Below are positions 41,683 to 50,871 of a stretch of DNA of 56,613 nt, piece by piece. Source of the DNA: Methanomassiliicoccaceae archaeon UBA404 (lineage in GTDB: Archaea > Thermoplasmatota > Thermoplasmata > Methanomassiliicoccales > Methanomethylophilaceae); the NCBI GenBank assembly GCA_002498605.1, contig DAHY01000014.1:1-56613 (forward strand), read 5' to 3'. Position 1 is the first letter of the stretch. The number at the start of each line of letters is the position of its first letter. The notes under the pieces are model-generated. The model had not been told where the DNA came from and ran no database searches. It was given only the letters and a program-made list of their open reading frames with translations. The position numbers were made by a program, and so were the translations under genes.

Positions 41683-42182
41683 TGGCAACAGGACCCAGAT
41701 ACAAAGTACCCTTCCGCAGAAGAAGGGAAGGGCGCACGAACTATTACATCCGCCGCAGGCTCCTCGCGAGTCATGAGGTCAGAGCCGTGCTCAGACGTTC
41801 CAACAAGAACGTAAACATACAGTTTGTCGAATTCGGCATGGAAGGCGACAAAATACTGGCAACCGCCGGTACCCGCGATCTTAAGGATATGGGATGGGAA
41901 TATTCCTGCTCCTCAATCCCCGCGGCTTATCTTGCAGGATATCTTGCCGGCAAGAGAGCCCTGGCCGCCGGTATCGAGTATGCGGTGCTTGACATAGGCA
42001 TGCAGGTCCCCAAAAAGGGAGGCGTGCTGTTTGCGGCGCTTGCAGGTATGTGCGACGCCGGCCTCGAAGTCCCTCACGGAGAAGGCGTAAGGCCGTCCGA
42101 CGAGAGACTGATGGGCAATCACATAGACGAGAAAATGGAGGCCGCGGTAAGCAGCCTCAAAGAGAAAATGGAGGCTGAATAA
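41682..42182 (+). CDS. rpl18: Ribosomal protein uL18
   Basis: 166 residues, 5S rRNA-binding. GPRYKVPFRRRREGRTNYY at the N-terminus and YAVLDIGMQVPKKGGVLFAA in the core are typical of archaeal uL18. It lies 2 bases before uS5. Confidence 0.96.
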   Translation: MATGPRYKVPFRRRREGRTNYYIRRRLLASHEVRAVLRRSNKNVNIQFVEFGMEGDKILATAGTRDLKDMGWEYSCSSIPAAYLAGYLAGKRALAAGIEYAVLDIGMQVPKKGGVLFAALAGMCDAGLEVPHGEGVRPSDERLMGNHIDEKMEAAVSSLKEKMEAE

Positions 42183-42184
42183 TT

Positions 42185-42862
42185 ATGGCTGACTGGATCC
42201 CGAAAACAAGATTGGGACAAATGGTCCTTAACGGCGAGATCACCACCATGAGCGCCGCCCTCGATACGAGGCTGCCGCTCCGCGAGCCCGAAATTGTGGA
42301 CATTCTGCTCCCCGACATCAAAGACGAAGTCATCGATCTGAACATGGTTCAGAGAATGACCGACTCCGGAAGAAGGGTCAGATTTGCCGCCACATGCATA
42401 GTGGGCAACGGTGACGGATTCGTCGGAATCGGAAGAGCCAAGGGCAAGGAGGTCGGACCCTCCATCAGAAAGGCTATCGACAATGCAAAACTGAACATCA
42501 TCGAAATCAAAAGAGGATGCGGTTCCTGGGAATGCGGTTGCGGCACTCCGCACACGCTGCCCTTCAACATAACCGGATCCACCGGTTCGGTGCAGGTGTT
42601 CATCAAACCCGCTCCCAGAGGTATCGGCCTCGCGGTGGGCGACGTTGCCAAGAGCCTTCTTGTGATGGCCGGCATCAACGATGCATGGGGTTTCGCAAAG
42701 GGTAAAACCAAGACCAAGGTAAATTATGCCATGGCCACCTACGAAGCTCTCAGAATGACCGCTTCCATGAGAGTCACCGAAAAACAGGTTAAGGAACTCA
42801 ACATAGTTTCCGGACCCGTTTCGCTGTCCAATCCCGACTCGGTCCCGATGGAGGATGAGTGA
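42185..42862 (+). CDS. rps5: Ribosomal protein uS5
   Basis: 225 residues. The dsRBD-like S5 domain contains GDGFVGIGRAKGKEVGPSIR and the C-terminal domain GLAVGDVAKSLLVMAGINDA. It contributes to decoding fidelity. Confidence 0.97.
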   Translation: MADWIPKTRLGQMVLNGEITTMSAALDTRLPLREPEIVDILLPDIKDEVIDLNMVQRMTDSGRRVRFAATCIVGNGDGFVGIGRAKGKEVGPSIRKAIDNAKLNIIEIKRGCGSWECGCGTPHTLPFNITGSTGSVQVFIKPAPRGIGLAVGDVAKSLLVMAGINDAWGFAKGKTKTKVNYAMATYEALRMTASMRVTEKQVKELNIVSGPVSLSNPDSVPMEDE

Positions 42863-42863
42863 A

Positions 42864-43328
42864 ATGGCTTACGCCGTAATACGCGTTCGCGGACAGGCCG
42901 ATGTCAACTGTGACACCAGGCACACCATGGAACTCCTCGGCCTCAACAAAGTCAACCACTGCGTAATCGTTCCCGAAACGGATTCCGCCAAAGGAATGAT
43001 GAAAGTCATCAAGGATTACTGCACCTGGGGCGAAGTGGACGCAGAGACTCTGGCGGAGATGATCCGTCAGCGCGGCAGAATTGCCGGGGGAGAGGCTCTT
43101 TCCGAAGAGTTTCTCAGGGACAACACCGAATTCGCCGATGCCGACGAAATGGCAAAGGCGATAATTGAGAACGATTACAGAATGAGGGATGTTGAGGGCG
43201 CCAAGCCCGTATTCCGTCTTCACCCGCCGATAAAAGGATACGAGGGAATCAAACGCCCCTATGTTTCCGGCGGTGCTCTGGGCTACAGAGGGGCGGACAT
43301 CAACATTCTCATCAAAAGGATGCTGTGA
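42864..43328 (+). CDS. rpl30: Ribosomal protein uL30
   Basis: 154 residues, the long archaeal form. AYAVIRVRGQADVNCDTRHT and LNKVNHCVIVPETDSAKGMM are characteristic. ATG 42864 directly follows the uS5 stop; an upstream start at 42855 lies within uS5. Confidence 0.95.
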   Translation: MAYAVIRVRGQADVNCDTRHTMELLGLNKVNHCVIVPETDSAKGMMKVIKDYCTWGEVDAETLAEMIRQRGRIAGGEALSEEFLRDNTEFADADEMAKAIIENDYRMRDVEGAKPVFRLHPPIKGYEGIKRPYVSGGALGYRGADINILIKRML

Positions 43329-43337
43329 GGGAGAAAA

Positions 43338-43760
43338 ATGCCAAGCAGAACCAAGAAAATGAGAGGGTCCAGAACCCACGGACGCGGTAACAAAGCCGGC
43401 CGCGGGGCAGGACTCATAGGCGGCCGCGGTATGGCGGGCCTCGGAAAAACGGGAAAAATGAGAATGATCAGATTCTTCCCGAACTACTACGGCAGATACG
43501 GCTTCAAAAGGCCGCAAAGCCAGGTCAAGGCCAACATAACCATAAACGTGTCCGAACTCCGGGAGAACCTGGAAGAATTCGTCACCAGGGGCCTTGCCGT
43601 GAAAGAGGGCAACGGATACTCCGTTGACCTTACCAAGGCGGGCTTCGACAAACTTCTGGGCGGAGGCGACATCGATGTACCCGTAAAGGTCACGGTGGCG
43701 TACGCTTCGGACAAAGCACGCGGAAAAATCGAGGCTTCGGGCGGCAGTATTGCCGAGTAA
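43338..43760 (+). CDS. rpl15: Ribosomal protein uL15
   Basis: 140 residues. The glycine-rich N-terminus (RGSRTHGRGNKAGRGAGLIG) and the later GGGDIDVPVKVTVAYASDKA are diagnostic. It lies 18 bases before the secY ATG. Confidence 0.96.
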   Translation: MPSRTKKMRGSRTHGRGNKAGRGAGLIGGRGMAGLGKTGKMRMIRFFPNYYGRYGFKRPQSQVKANITINVSELRENLEEFVTRGLAVKEGNGYSVDLTKAGFDKLLGGGDIDVPVKVTVAYASDKARGKIEASGGSIAE

Positions 43761-43778
43761 GACAAAGAGTGATTGCCG

Positions 43779-45314
43779 ATGGAAGAGAAACCCAGTCTGC
43801 TCTACAAGTTAAGACCGATATCAGACAGGTTACCCTCGGTTAAGCGCCCGGAAGGGCATGTACACTTCAGGACGAAGATGATGTGGGTCATCGTCGTCCT
43901 GGTGCTGTACTTCGTAATGACAAATGTGTACATCTACGGCTTGGACCAGGGAAGCACCATGGATATGTTCGCCCAGTACAGGACGATCATGGCCGGTGCG
44001 TCAGGCACTATACTGCAAATGGGTATAGGGCCGATAGTCACTGCTTCCATCATAATGCAGCTCTTTGTCGGAGCCAAGATAATCAAACTCGATTTGTCCA
44101 AACAGGATGACAAAGCCTGCTATCAGTCCACGCTGAAGCTGCTTGTCATCGTTATGGTCCTTATAACGGCCGTGCCCCAGGTATTCGGATACCTGGTTCC
44201 CTCGTCGGGACTGATAAATATGGTGGGCAACGGAGGAGCCAAGCTGATAATCATAATCCAGCTTTGCGCCGGATCCTACATAGTTTTCCTGATGGACGAA
44301 CTGATATCCAAATGGGGAATAGGCAGCGGAATATCGCTGTTTATCGCGGCCGGAGTGTCCGAAGCGATATTCACCGGAACACTGAACTGGAATCCCATAG
44401 ACAGCGGAGCGGCCGTCAGTTTCGGCAATCCGCCGGCAGGCACCATACCCCGTGCCATATACATGCTCACCAACACCAACTCTGCGGATATGGCAAACTG
44501 GAGTTACGAGTGGATGTTCCTGGGAGAACCGAATTCGGTAGTGGCGCTTCTGTGTACTTTACTGATATTCTTTTTGGTGGCGTATCTGGAATCCACAAGA
44601 ATAGAATTGCCGCTGTCCCACGGCAGCGCAAGAGGAGCCAGAGGACGTTATCCGATTAAACTGCTGTACGCCAGCAACATACCCGTTATCCTGATGTCCG
44701 CCGTTTTGGCAAACGTCAGCATGATTGCATTGCTGCTGTACACCAATGATGCGCTCAGCGGAATTCCGTTCCTCGGCGGTAACGGTTCGATAGGTTACTT
44801 CGAGCCCGGATCCACCACTGCGGCCGGAGGTCTCGCCTGGTATCTGTCGGCTCCGACGGGTCTGACGTCATGGTTAATGCCGATATTGGATCCGATTACG
44901 TACGGCAACGGACACGGAACGGTGCAGAATGTGGCGAGGGTGGCGATTTACTTCACGGTAATGGTCATCGGATCGGTATTCTTCGCAAAGTTCTGGGTGG
45001 AAACAACCAATTTGGGTTCGGAAGCCGTTGCGGGACAGATACAGCGGAGCGGTATGCAGATACCCGGATTCCGTAAAGATCCCAGAGTTCTTAAGCGGGT
45101 GCTGGATCGATATATTCCGGCCATAACCATCCTGTCGGGTGCTTTGGTCGGTGCGTTGGCGTCGTTCGCCGATATGTTGGGTACAACCGGTAATGCCGGA
45201 GGTACGGGTGTTTTGCTTACCGTAGGTATCATAATCAAATTCTATGAGTCCATGGGACGCGAACAGATGATGGAAATGAACCCGATGATGAGAGGGTTCT
45301 TCGGGAGTGAATGA
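43779..45314 (+). CDS. secY: Preprotein translocase subunit SecY
   Basis: 511 residues, ten predicted membrane helices; the protein-conducting channel. PSLLYKLRPISDRLP at the start, plug/helix-2 region with MGIGPIVTASIIMQLFVGAK, and the cytoplasmic loop VETTNLGSEAVAGQIQRSGM are typical of archaeal SecY. ATG 43779 follows GAGTGAT at 6 bases; TTG 43773 is less likely. It would export the surface proteins encoded elsewhere in this window. Confidence 0.97.
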   Translation: MEEKPSLLYKLRPISDRLPSVKRPEGHVHFRTKMMWVIVVLVLYFVMTNVYIYGLDQGSTMDMFAQYRTIMAGASGTILQMGIGPIVTASIIMQLFVGAKIIKLDLSKQDDKACYQSTLKLLVIVMVLITAVPQVFGYLVPSSGLINMVGNGGAKLIIIIQLCAGSYIVFLMDELISKWGIGSGISLFIAAGVSEAIFTGTLNWNPIDSGAAVSFGNPPAGTIPRAIYMLTNTNSADMANWSYEWMFLGEPNSVVALLCTLLIFFLVAYLESTRIELPLSHGSARGARGRYPIKLLYASNIPVILMSAVLANVSMIALLLYTNDALSGIPFLGGNGSIGYFEPGSTTAAGGLAWYLSAPTGLTSWLMPILDPITYGNGHGTVQNVARVAIYFTVMVIGSVFFAKFWVETTNLGSEAVAGQIQRSGMQIPGFRKDPRVLKRVLDRYIPAITILSGALVGALASFADMLGTTGNAGGTGVLLTVGIIIKFYESMGREQMMEMNPMMRGFFGSE

Positions 45315-45316
45315 AA

Positions 45317-46006
45317 ATGGCTAACCCAGGAAGTCCGGGAAGACCGATGAATATGCAGCCCGAGGACATGCCGCAGATGCCGAAAGGCACGATGATCGGC
45401 ATGCTCCTCTCGCTGGGTTTCATGCTCATCGTGATGATGTACAGAGAAACCATCGGTAGATACCTCAATTTCGTATTCAAGTACATCGGATTCGACGGTA
45501 TGTATCCAGTTCTGACTCTGATAGTGGCGGGTCTGATAATGACGACCATGAGCAGCGTCATCAGAACGTTGATGTCCAACCCCATTAAAATGGCAAAGAG
45601 CCAGCACATTCAGAAGGAATTCAACCGCGAGATGAGAGAAGCCCGATTGGAAAACAATCTGTACAAAATCAAGAAGCTCACCGAGCAACAGCCCCTGATG
45701 ATGTCCAAAACCATGGAATCCAGCCAGGACCAGATGAAAATCATGCCGATTACCATGATAATCGTTATACCGATTTACGCATGGGTTTTCTATTTCATAT
45801 CCCACGACGTTGTGGACAGGTTCATCAACGTGCCCTGGGCGGCCGGAGTGGATCTTACGGCGACAATGGTACTTCCGTCCTGGATTCTCATATACACTCT
45901 GATCAGTATACCCATAGGGCAGCTCATAAGCAAAATTGTCAGGTATTTCCTCCTCAAGAGAAATCTTGCAGAACTTGAGAAAGAGTGCCAGGCAGTGGCA
46001 GAATGA
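45317..46006 (+). CDS. DUF106 membrane protein, YidC/EMC3/TMCO1-type insertase
   Basis: 229 residues with about three or four helices and a Met-rich cytoplasmic coiled coil (HIQKEFNREMREARLENNLY, KIKKLTEQQPLMM). This is the archaeal Ylp1 layout of the Oxa1 superfamily, thought to insert membrane proteins at the ribosome. ATG 45317 has GGGAGTGA at 7 bases; ATG 45311 overlaps the secY stop but is too close to it. Its place after secY is conserved in archaea. Confidence 0.9.
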   Translation: MANPGSPGRPMNMQPEDMPQMPKGTMIGMLLSLGFMLIVMMYRETIGRYLNFVFKYIGFDGMYPVLTLIVAGLIMTTMSSVIRTLMSNPIKMAKSQHIQKEFNREMREARLENNLYKIKKLTEQQPLMMSKTMESSQDQMKIMPITMIIVIPIYAWVFYFISHDVVDRFINVPWAAGVDLTATMVLPSWILIYTLISIPIGQLISKIVRYFLLKRNLAELEKECQAVAE

Positions 46007-46551
46007 GAATAACCATAAGCGGTCCGCCCGGTTCGGGTAAATCCACCACCTGCCGCAAACTGTCCGAAATACTCGGATACCCTCAGGTAATCTTCGGACA
46101 GATATTCAGGAAGATGGCGGCGGACAGAGGCATTTCGGTGGCCGAACTCGGTGCTTTGGCGGAAACGGATCCGTCCATAGACCGGGAAATAGATACGAAG
46201 ATACTGAAGGTTGCCAAAGACAACGAAGACATTGTTTTGGAATCGAGACTGTCCGCTTATCTGACAAAAATAGAAAACATAGACGCGTTCAGAATATACA
46301 TTCACGCAAGTCCCGACGTAAGGATGAAACGCATCTGCGGCCGCGAAGATAGATTATACGAACAGGCCTGTAGCGAAACCTGCGAAAGAGAAGGTTCGGA
46401 AGCCAAACGGTATATGCAGTACTACGGTATAGACGTCGAAGACCTGGGTGTTTACGATTTGATAATCAATACGGATAATTTAACACCCGATGAGGTCATT
46501 GACCTGATAATCGGAGCTTTAAATGACAGAAATGCTAGTGAAAGATCCTGA
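46003..46551 (+). CDS. cmk: Cytidylate kinase, archaeal type
   Basis: Phosphorylates CMP and dCMP. 182 residues. P-loop SGPPGSGKST at the N-terminus, then FGQIFRKMAADRGISVAE and VLESRLSAYL. ATG 46003 overlaps the DUF106 stop (ATGA). It overlaps cbf5 by 29 bases. Confidence 0.93.
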   Translation: MRITISGPPGSGKSTTCRKLSEILGYPQVIFGQIFRKMAADRGISVAELGALAETDPSIDREIDTKILKVAKDNEDIVLESRLSAYLTKIENIDAFRIYIHASPDVRMKRICGREDRLYEQACSETCEREGSEAKRYMQYYGIDVEDLGVYDLIINTDNLTPDEVIDLIIGALNDRNASERS

Positions 46552-47518
46552 TACCATACAGGACAAATGGGGGAAAAGACCCTCCGACCGTTCATTGGGA
46601 GAACTGTTACAGGCCGGTGTCATAGCCGTAGACAAACCTCAGGGTCCGACTTCCCATCAGGTTACGTTATGGGCCAGAAATGCGATTCAGGCCGAGCGGG
46701 TGGGACACGGGGGTACGTTGGATCCCTACGTAAGCGGCGTTCTGCCGATAACCGTGGGAAAAGCTGTCAGACTTACGGATATAGTATTGTCGTCCGACAA
46801 GGAATATGTCTGTTCGATGAAACTTCACGCAGACTGTCCCGAAGAAAAAATAAGAGAAGTCATGGGACGTTTCGTCGGTAAAGTTTTTCAGACCCCTCCG
46901 GTCCGTTCGGCCGTCAAGAGACAGTTAAGGATACGGACGATACAGGAATTGGAAATTTTTGAAATTTCGGGAAGAGACATACTGTTCAGGGTATCCTGCG
47001 ACGCGGGGACATACATACGGACTCTCTGCGTGGACATAGGGGAGGCTTTGGGTACCGGCGCAAGCATGACCGAACTGAGGAGAACACGTTCGGGCAAAAT
47101 GACCGAAAAAGATGCAATCACCCTTCACGACCTCAAAGACGCTTATGTGTTCTGGCAGGAAAAAGGAAGGGAGAAATGGTTGCGCAGCGTAATAAGGCCG
47201 ATGGAAGATTTGGTCGACCCGCTTCCGAAATTCATTGTAAAACCCACGGCCGTGGATGCAATCTGCCACGGTGCGGATTTGATGGTTTCCGGCGTGCATA
47301 TGTTGGAAGACGGAATAAGAAAAAACGCTCTTGTGGCTATGATGACGGCCAGAGGGGAGCTTGTCGCGTTGGGCAAAGCATCGATGTCTTCTTCAAAAAT
47401 AATGACCGCCGACAAAGGAGTAGCCGTGCGTACCGAAAGAGTTCTGATGGATCCGGGGCATTATCCGAGGATGTGGAAATTTTCCACGGATTTGGATACG
47501 GATTCGGATTCCGAATGA
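46523..47518 (+). CDS. truB: Cbf5/TruB-type RNA pseudouridine synthase
   Basis: 331 residues; catalytic subunit of archaeal H/ACA RNPs, also able to make pseudouridine 55 in tRNA. Catalytic Asp in HGGTLDPYVSGVLP, then CDAGTYIRTLCVDIGEALG and a C-terminal PUA domain (about 240-320, KPTAVDAICHGADLMVSGV). GGAG lies 6 bases before ATG 46523. Last gene of the ribosomal cluster, its usual archaeal position. Confidence 0.96.
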   Translation: MTEMLVKDPDTIQDKWGKRPSDRSLGELLQAGVIAVDKPQGPTSHQVTLWARNAIQAERVGHGGTLDPYVSGVLPITVGKAVRLTDIVLSSDKEYVCSMKLHADCPEEKIREVMGRFVGKVFQTPPVRSAVKRQLRIRTIQELEIFEISGRDILFRVSCDAGTYIRTLCVDIGEALGTGASMTELRRTRSGKMTEKDAITLHDLKDAYVFWQEKGREKWLRSVIRPMEDLVDPLPKFIVKPTAVDAICHGADLMVSGVHMLEDGIRKNALVAMMTARGELVALGKASMSSSKIMTADKGVAVRTERVLMDPGHYPRMWKFSTDLDTDSDSE

Positions 47519-47585
47519 GTCGTTATTCCGCGGAACCCAATACTAATAAATACATAATTCATACCGCGTTCAGGAAGGTATTGAA

Positions 47586-47924
47586 ATGGGACTGCTGAAC
47601 AAGAAACAAATCGTTTTCGAAGAGGAAGGTATACTTGTCGGAGAATTCGATTCCACAGAACCCAGCCTCTACCGTAATGTGGTGCATCTCCACATTAGCG
47701 TGAAACCCAAAAGACTTCTGTATCTGCATGCAAAATCCGATTCCCCCGTGGATGTGGCGGTGTTCAACCAAACAGGAAATCCGGTCAGGCATCTTGACGG
47801 TGTAACGGATGACACCCTCGGACCCATATCCACCGAAACATGGACGGAAATGTCCTTTGTGCTGGGAGTTTACAGAGGGGACAAAGCCACCGTGGACGTA
47901 AAGGCCTGGACGGAAAGGAAATGA
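47586..47924 (+). CDS. Small protein of unknown function, predicted beta-rich
   Basis: 112 residues without a signal peptide or Cys motif. Alternating hydrophobic strands (VVHLHISVKPKRLLYLHAKS, PVDVAVFNQTG, MSFVLGVYRGDKATVDVKAW) suggest a beta-sandwich. I do not recognise a family. TAATAAATACATAA at about 47541-47554 is a good TATA region, giving a short leader. The stop overlaps the membrane-protein start by 4 bases (ATGA), so the two are coupled and probably act together. Confidence 0.65.
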   Translation: MGLLNKKQIVFEEEGILVGEFDSTEPSLYRNVVHLHISVKPKRLLYLHAKSDSPVDVAVFNQTGNPVRHLDGVTDDTLGPISTETWTEMSFVLGVYRGDKATVDVKAWTERK

Positions 47925-49051
47925 AGCCTAAAATCGAGAGGGGAAAAAGAGGGTCGTTCTGGTCCACCAAACTGTCTCCCGACATCAGTCTGGTCAGAAA
48001 ATTTGACAGAAATATCATACTTATAACGATACTGGCACTCATTCCCTGCGGTATAGCCGCATACTACATGGCAGGCACCGGCGATTACACGGTATATGAT
48101 ATAGTGCCGGTTCTGACTCTGCCTCTCTTTTTGGACGGCATTATAATTTACATACAGGAAAGACGTTGGAAACTATCCATGGTTGTGGCGGCGGTAATCG
48201 CAATATTCGCCACGTTGCATTATCTGGATTATATTACTCTGACAACAACAATGATGTTTTTCATACTTTTCATATTGATCGGAGCGACCGGAGTCATTGC
48301 CATTGCCGAAGCCATACAGAGAATGACGTTTTACAAAGTAGTCCACTCGATCGAATATATGAACGTCAAAAAGAAATTGAGTATTTTTGACAGAATCGTA
48401 TCATTTATCTTCAACATTCCCGAAGACCTCGATACAAGAAACATAACCATGAATTACAATCTGCAAAGAACCTCAATCCCATGGAAAGAGATGATGCAAA
48501 CGATAACCGTCGCTTTGATGCTGGGTATGACGATATGGATATACATATCCATGAATCCCGCATTTATGGTTTCCGATGATTACGAATTGACGTCGGTGTC
48601 CATATTCATGTTTTCTTTGGTTCTTATGATTCCGTTGTTGGTTTTGCCGTTCACCATATTCAAATCTCTGGAAGTACGGATTGAAACCAATTACCGTTCG
48701 TTCCACATTCACAGCGGAGCCATGGAAACAATGAAGAGGATGGCTTTGCCGATAGGCGCAACATTCCTTTACGTATTTCTTGCAATAAACAAATCGGATC
48801 CTATTCAGGTTTTGACTTATATCGGCGCATCCGCCTTTGCGATAATCTTTGTCGTCGGTTACACCTGTATATTATACTATACCACAAACGAAAGAACCCT
48901 GGCCCGCGACATAGCCGCCAAATGGAAGGTATTCCGTCCTGTTCCCATATTTGTGAGCCTTGACGATGCCAACCGCGTCAGAAACAACGACAGGCTTCCC
49001 GGCACGCCGACGAGGAATCTGACCGACTTCGGGGAATTGGAATTCCCCTGA
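47921..49051 (+). CDS. Polytopic membrane protein of unknown function
   Basis: 376 residues from ATG 47921. Two clusters of helices: about four between residues 30 and 140, and about four or five between 200 and 320. They are separated by a charged cytoplasmic loop (KLSIFDRIVSFIFNIPEDLD). The basic N-terminus (KPKIERGKRGSFW) and polar C-terminal tail (RNNDRLPGTPTRNLTDFGEL) are probably cytoplasmic. No transporter or enzyme signature was recognised. Coupled to the small protein upstream. Confidence 0.7.
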   Translation: MKPKIERGKRGSFWSTKLSPDISLVRKFDRNIILITILALIPCGIAAYYMAGTGDYTVYDIVPVLTLPLFLDGIIIYIQERRWKLSMVVAAVIAIFATLHYLDYITLTTTMMFFILFILIGATGVIAIAEAIQRMTFYKVVHSIEYMNVKKKLSIFDRIVSFIFNIPEDLDTRNITMNYNLQRTSIPWKEMMQTITVALMLGMTIWIYISMNPAFMVSDDYELTSVSIFMFSLVLMIPLLVLPFTIFKSLEVRIETNYRSFHIHSGAMETMKRMALPIGATFLYVFLAINKSDPIQVLTYIGASAFAIIFVVGYTCILYYTTNERTLARDIAAKWKVFRPVPIFVSLDDANRVRNNDRLPGTPTRNLTDFGELEFP

Positions 49052-49058
49052 AGGCAGT

Positions 49059-49490
49059 TTACTGAAAGTTCGGATTAAGTTTTCCGGGTTTTGACAAGGA
49101 ATCAAAAATAGGCATGAACACCTGTCCGGAACTGAATCCTTCTGTTTTGTTCAAACCGATCAATTCCGGTTCCTTATTGTTGGTGAGAATAATCTTGTAT
49201 CTCTGTTCTATGTCTTCGGCCGTTATAAAAGGAGCTTCGTAGGCCTGTGCGATAGCCAGAGCGGTTTCCGCAAGGCTCTGTATCTCTTCCGGAGTCATTT
49301 CGTCGGGTACGTAAATCATAAATGAACATTCTTCGGTTTCGGGATTAATCATAAATTTGATTTCTGATTTTTTCAGGCAATTTCTGAATATGTCCGAATC
49401 ATCCCCTTCGCCCGCAAGTTCTCCCATTCTGTCGGCAAAGACATAGGGTATGTCAAGGTATATCGCTTCCTTTCCAAGGATTTTCCACAT
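49059..49490 (-). CDS. Hypothetical protein
   Basis: 143 residues from ATG 49490 (MWKILGKEAI); the open frame extends to 49598 but those codons look non-homologous. CTTATTTACATC on the minus strand, about 25 bases before this ATG, is a plausible TATA box, implying a leaderless transcript. The middle (ECSFMIYVPDEMTPEEIQSL) recalls small alpha-beta domains; no family was recognised. It converges with the membrane-protein gene, 7 bases apart. The region 49491-49731 shows no other supported gene. Confidence 0.6.
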   Translation of the reverse strand: MWKILGKEAIYLDIPYVFADRMGELAGEGDDSDIFRNCLKKSEIKFMINPETEECSFMIYVPDEMTPEEIQSLAETALAIAQAYEAPFITAEDIEQRYKIILTNNKEPELIGLNKTEGFSSGQVFMPIFDSLSKPGKLNPNFQ

Positions 49491-49731
49491 AGAAATGCGA
49501 TTTGCAACGATGTAAATAAGGGATTCGTTTGTCAGAGGGAGTAATGCCGATGATATATCGAGGACAATCAAAATCTGCGGCATCCGGATACGGAACAAAC
49601 CCGTTGACGGACAAACGGAATAAAATAAAGACGCACAGCCCCGGAAAAGCCGATCAGATCCTCTTATTTCCGCTGTATGGTACTGTCAAAATCAGAAAGA
49701 TTAAAACCGTTGTTGTACGTGAACCGTCCAA

Positions 49732-50868
49732 ATGGCAGAGGAATTCACAGTAACTCCGTGGGAGGTAACGGGAAAAATAGATTATGAACTTCTTCAGAAG
49801 AAGTTTGGCACCGTATCGATAGATGAAAAACTATTGAAACGCCTTGAAAAATACGGTGAAATACACCCTATGTTAAGACGGGGCATATTCTACTCCCACC
49901 GCGATCTGAATCAATTGCTGGATAAGTTCGATAAAGGCGAAAAATTCGTTCTCTATACCGGAAGGGGCCCGTCGGGAAACACACATCTGGGACATATGAT
50001 GCCCTGGATGTTCTGCAAATGGATTCAGGATATTTTCGATGTGCCCATGCTGTTTCAGATGACTGATGACGAAAAGTTTCTGTTTCAGGACTTAACGTTG
50101 GAAGAAACCCGAAAAATGGCTTACGAAAACGCATTGGATTTCGTTGCACTGGGTTTCAATCCCGAGAAGACAAAAATAATCCTTGACACGGAGAATATCA
50201 AGACCCTCTACCCCATTGCATTGAAAGTATCAAAAAAGATTACATTCTCAACCGCAAGAGCCGTGTTCGGATTCGATAACTCAACGAACATAGGATCGAT
50301 ATTCTACACATCGATACAGGCGGCCCCGGCGTTTTTGCCCACGGAAGAAGCCGGGAAGGAAGTCCCCTGTCTGATTCCCTGCGGAATAGACCAGGATCCG
50401 CATTTCAGAGCCGCAAGAGACGTGGCTCCGGGTCTGGGTTATCCGAAGCCCGCGATGATGTACTGCAAAATGTTTCCGGGCCTCGGAGGAGGGGACAAGA
50501 TGTCATCCTCGGATCAAAATGCCACAATATACGCCACTGACGGGCCAAAAGCCGTCAAAAAGAAAATCGGCCGTGCGTTTACCGGCGGCAGAGTAAGCGT
50601 CGAAGAACAGAGAGAGAAAGGCGGAAATCCGGAAATCTGTGCTGTTTTCATGTATTTCTTCTATATGTTCGAAGAAGACGACGCCAAGCTGAACGAACGT
50701 GCGGAGAGATGTAAAGCCGGCGGAATACTGTGCGGAGAGTGTAAAAACGAGCTCACATCAAGAATAAACGTATTTCTGGAAGATCATCAGGCACGTCGCG
50801 AAAAAGCCCGCGGGATTGTAGGCAATATGACTTATGACGGATTTGAATGGAACAAGGGCGGCGAGTGA
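49732..50868 (+). CDS. trpS: Tryptophanyl-tRNA synthetase, archaeal/eukaryotic type
   Basis: 378 residues, class I. The HIGH-equivalent is in TGRGPSGNTHLGHMMP and the KMSKS-equivalent in GGGDKMSSSDQNA; CLIPCGIDQDPHFRAARDVA is typical of the archaeal/eukaryotic form. AGATTAAAACC (about 49697-49707) may be the TATA element, 25-35 bases upstream. It is followed 3 bases later by pheS, so the two synthetases form a unit. Confidence 0.96.
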   Translation: MAEEFTVTPWEVTGKIDYELLQKKFGTVSIDEKLLKRLEKYGEIHPMLRRGIFYSHRDLNQLLDKFDKGEKFVLYTGRGPSGNTHLGHMMPWMFCKWIQDIFDVPMLFQMTDDEKFLFQDLTLEETRKMAYENALDFVALGFNPEKTKIILDTENIKTLYPIALKVSKKITFSTARAVFGFDNSTNIGSIFYTSIQAAPAFLPTEEAGKEVPCLIPCGIDQDPHFRAARDVAPGLGYPKPAMMYCKMFPGLGGGDKMSSSDQNATIYATDGPKAVKKKIGRAFTGGRVSVEEQREKGGNPEICAVFMYFFYMFEEDDAKLNERAERCKAGGILCGECKNELTSRINVFLEDHQARREKARGIVGNMTYDGFEWNKGGE

Positions 50869-50871
50869 GAG

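Noticed and set aside
49529..49753. 74-codon plus-strand frame before trpS
   Set aside because: Basic, featureless product that overlaps trpS and the opposing gene's upstream frame; probably chance.
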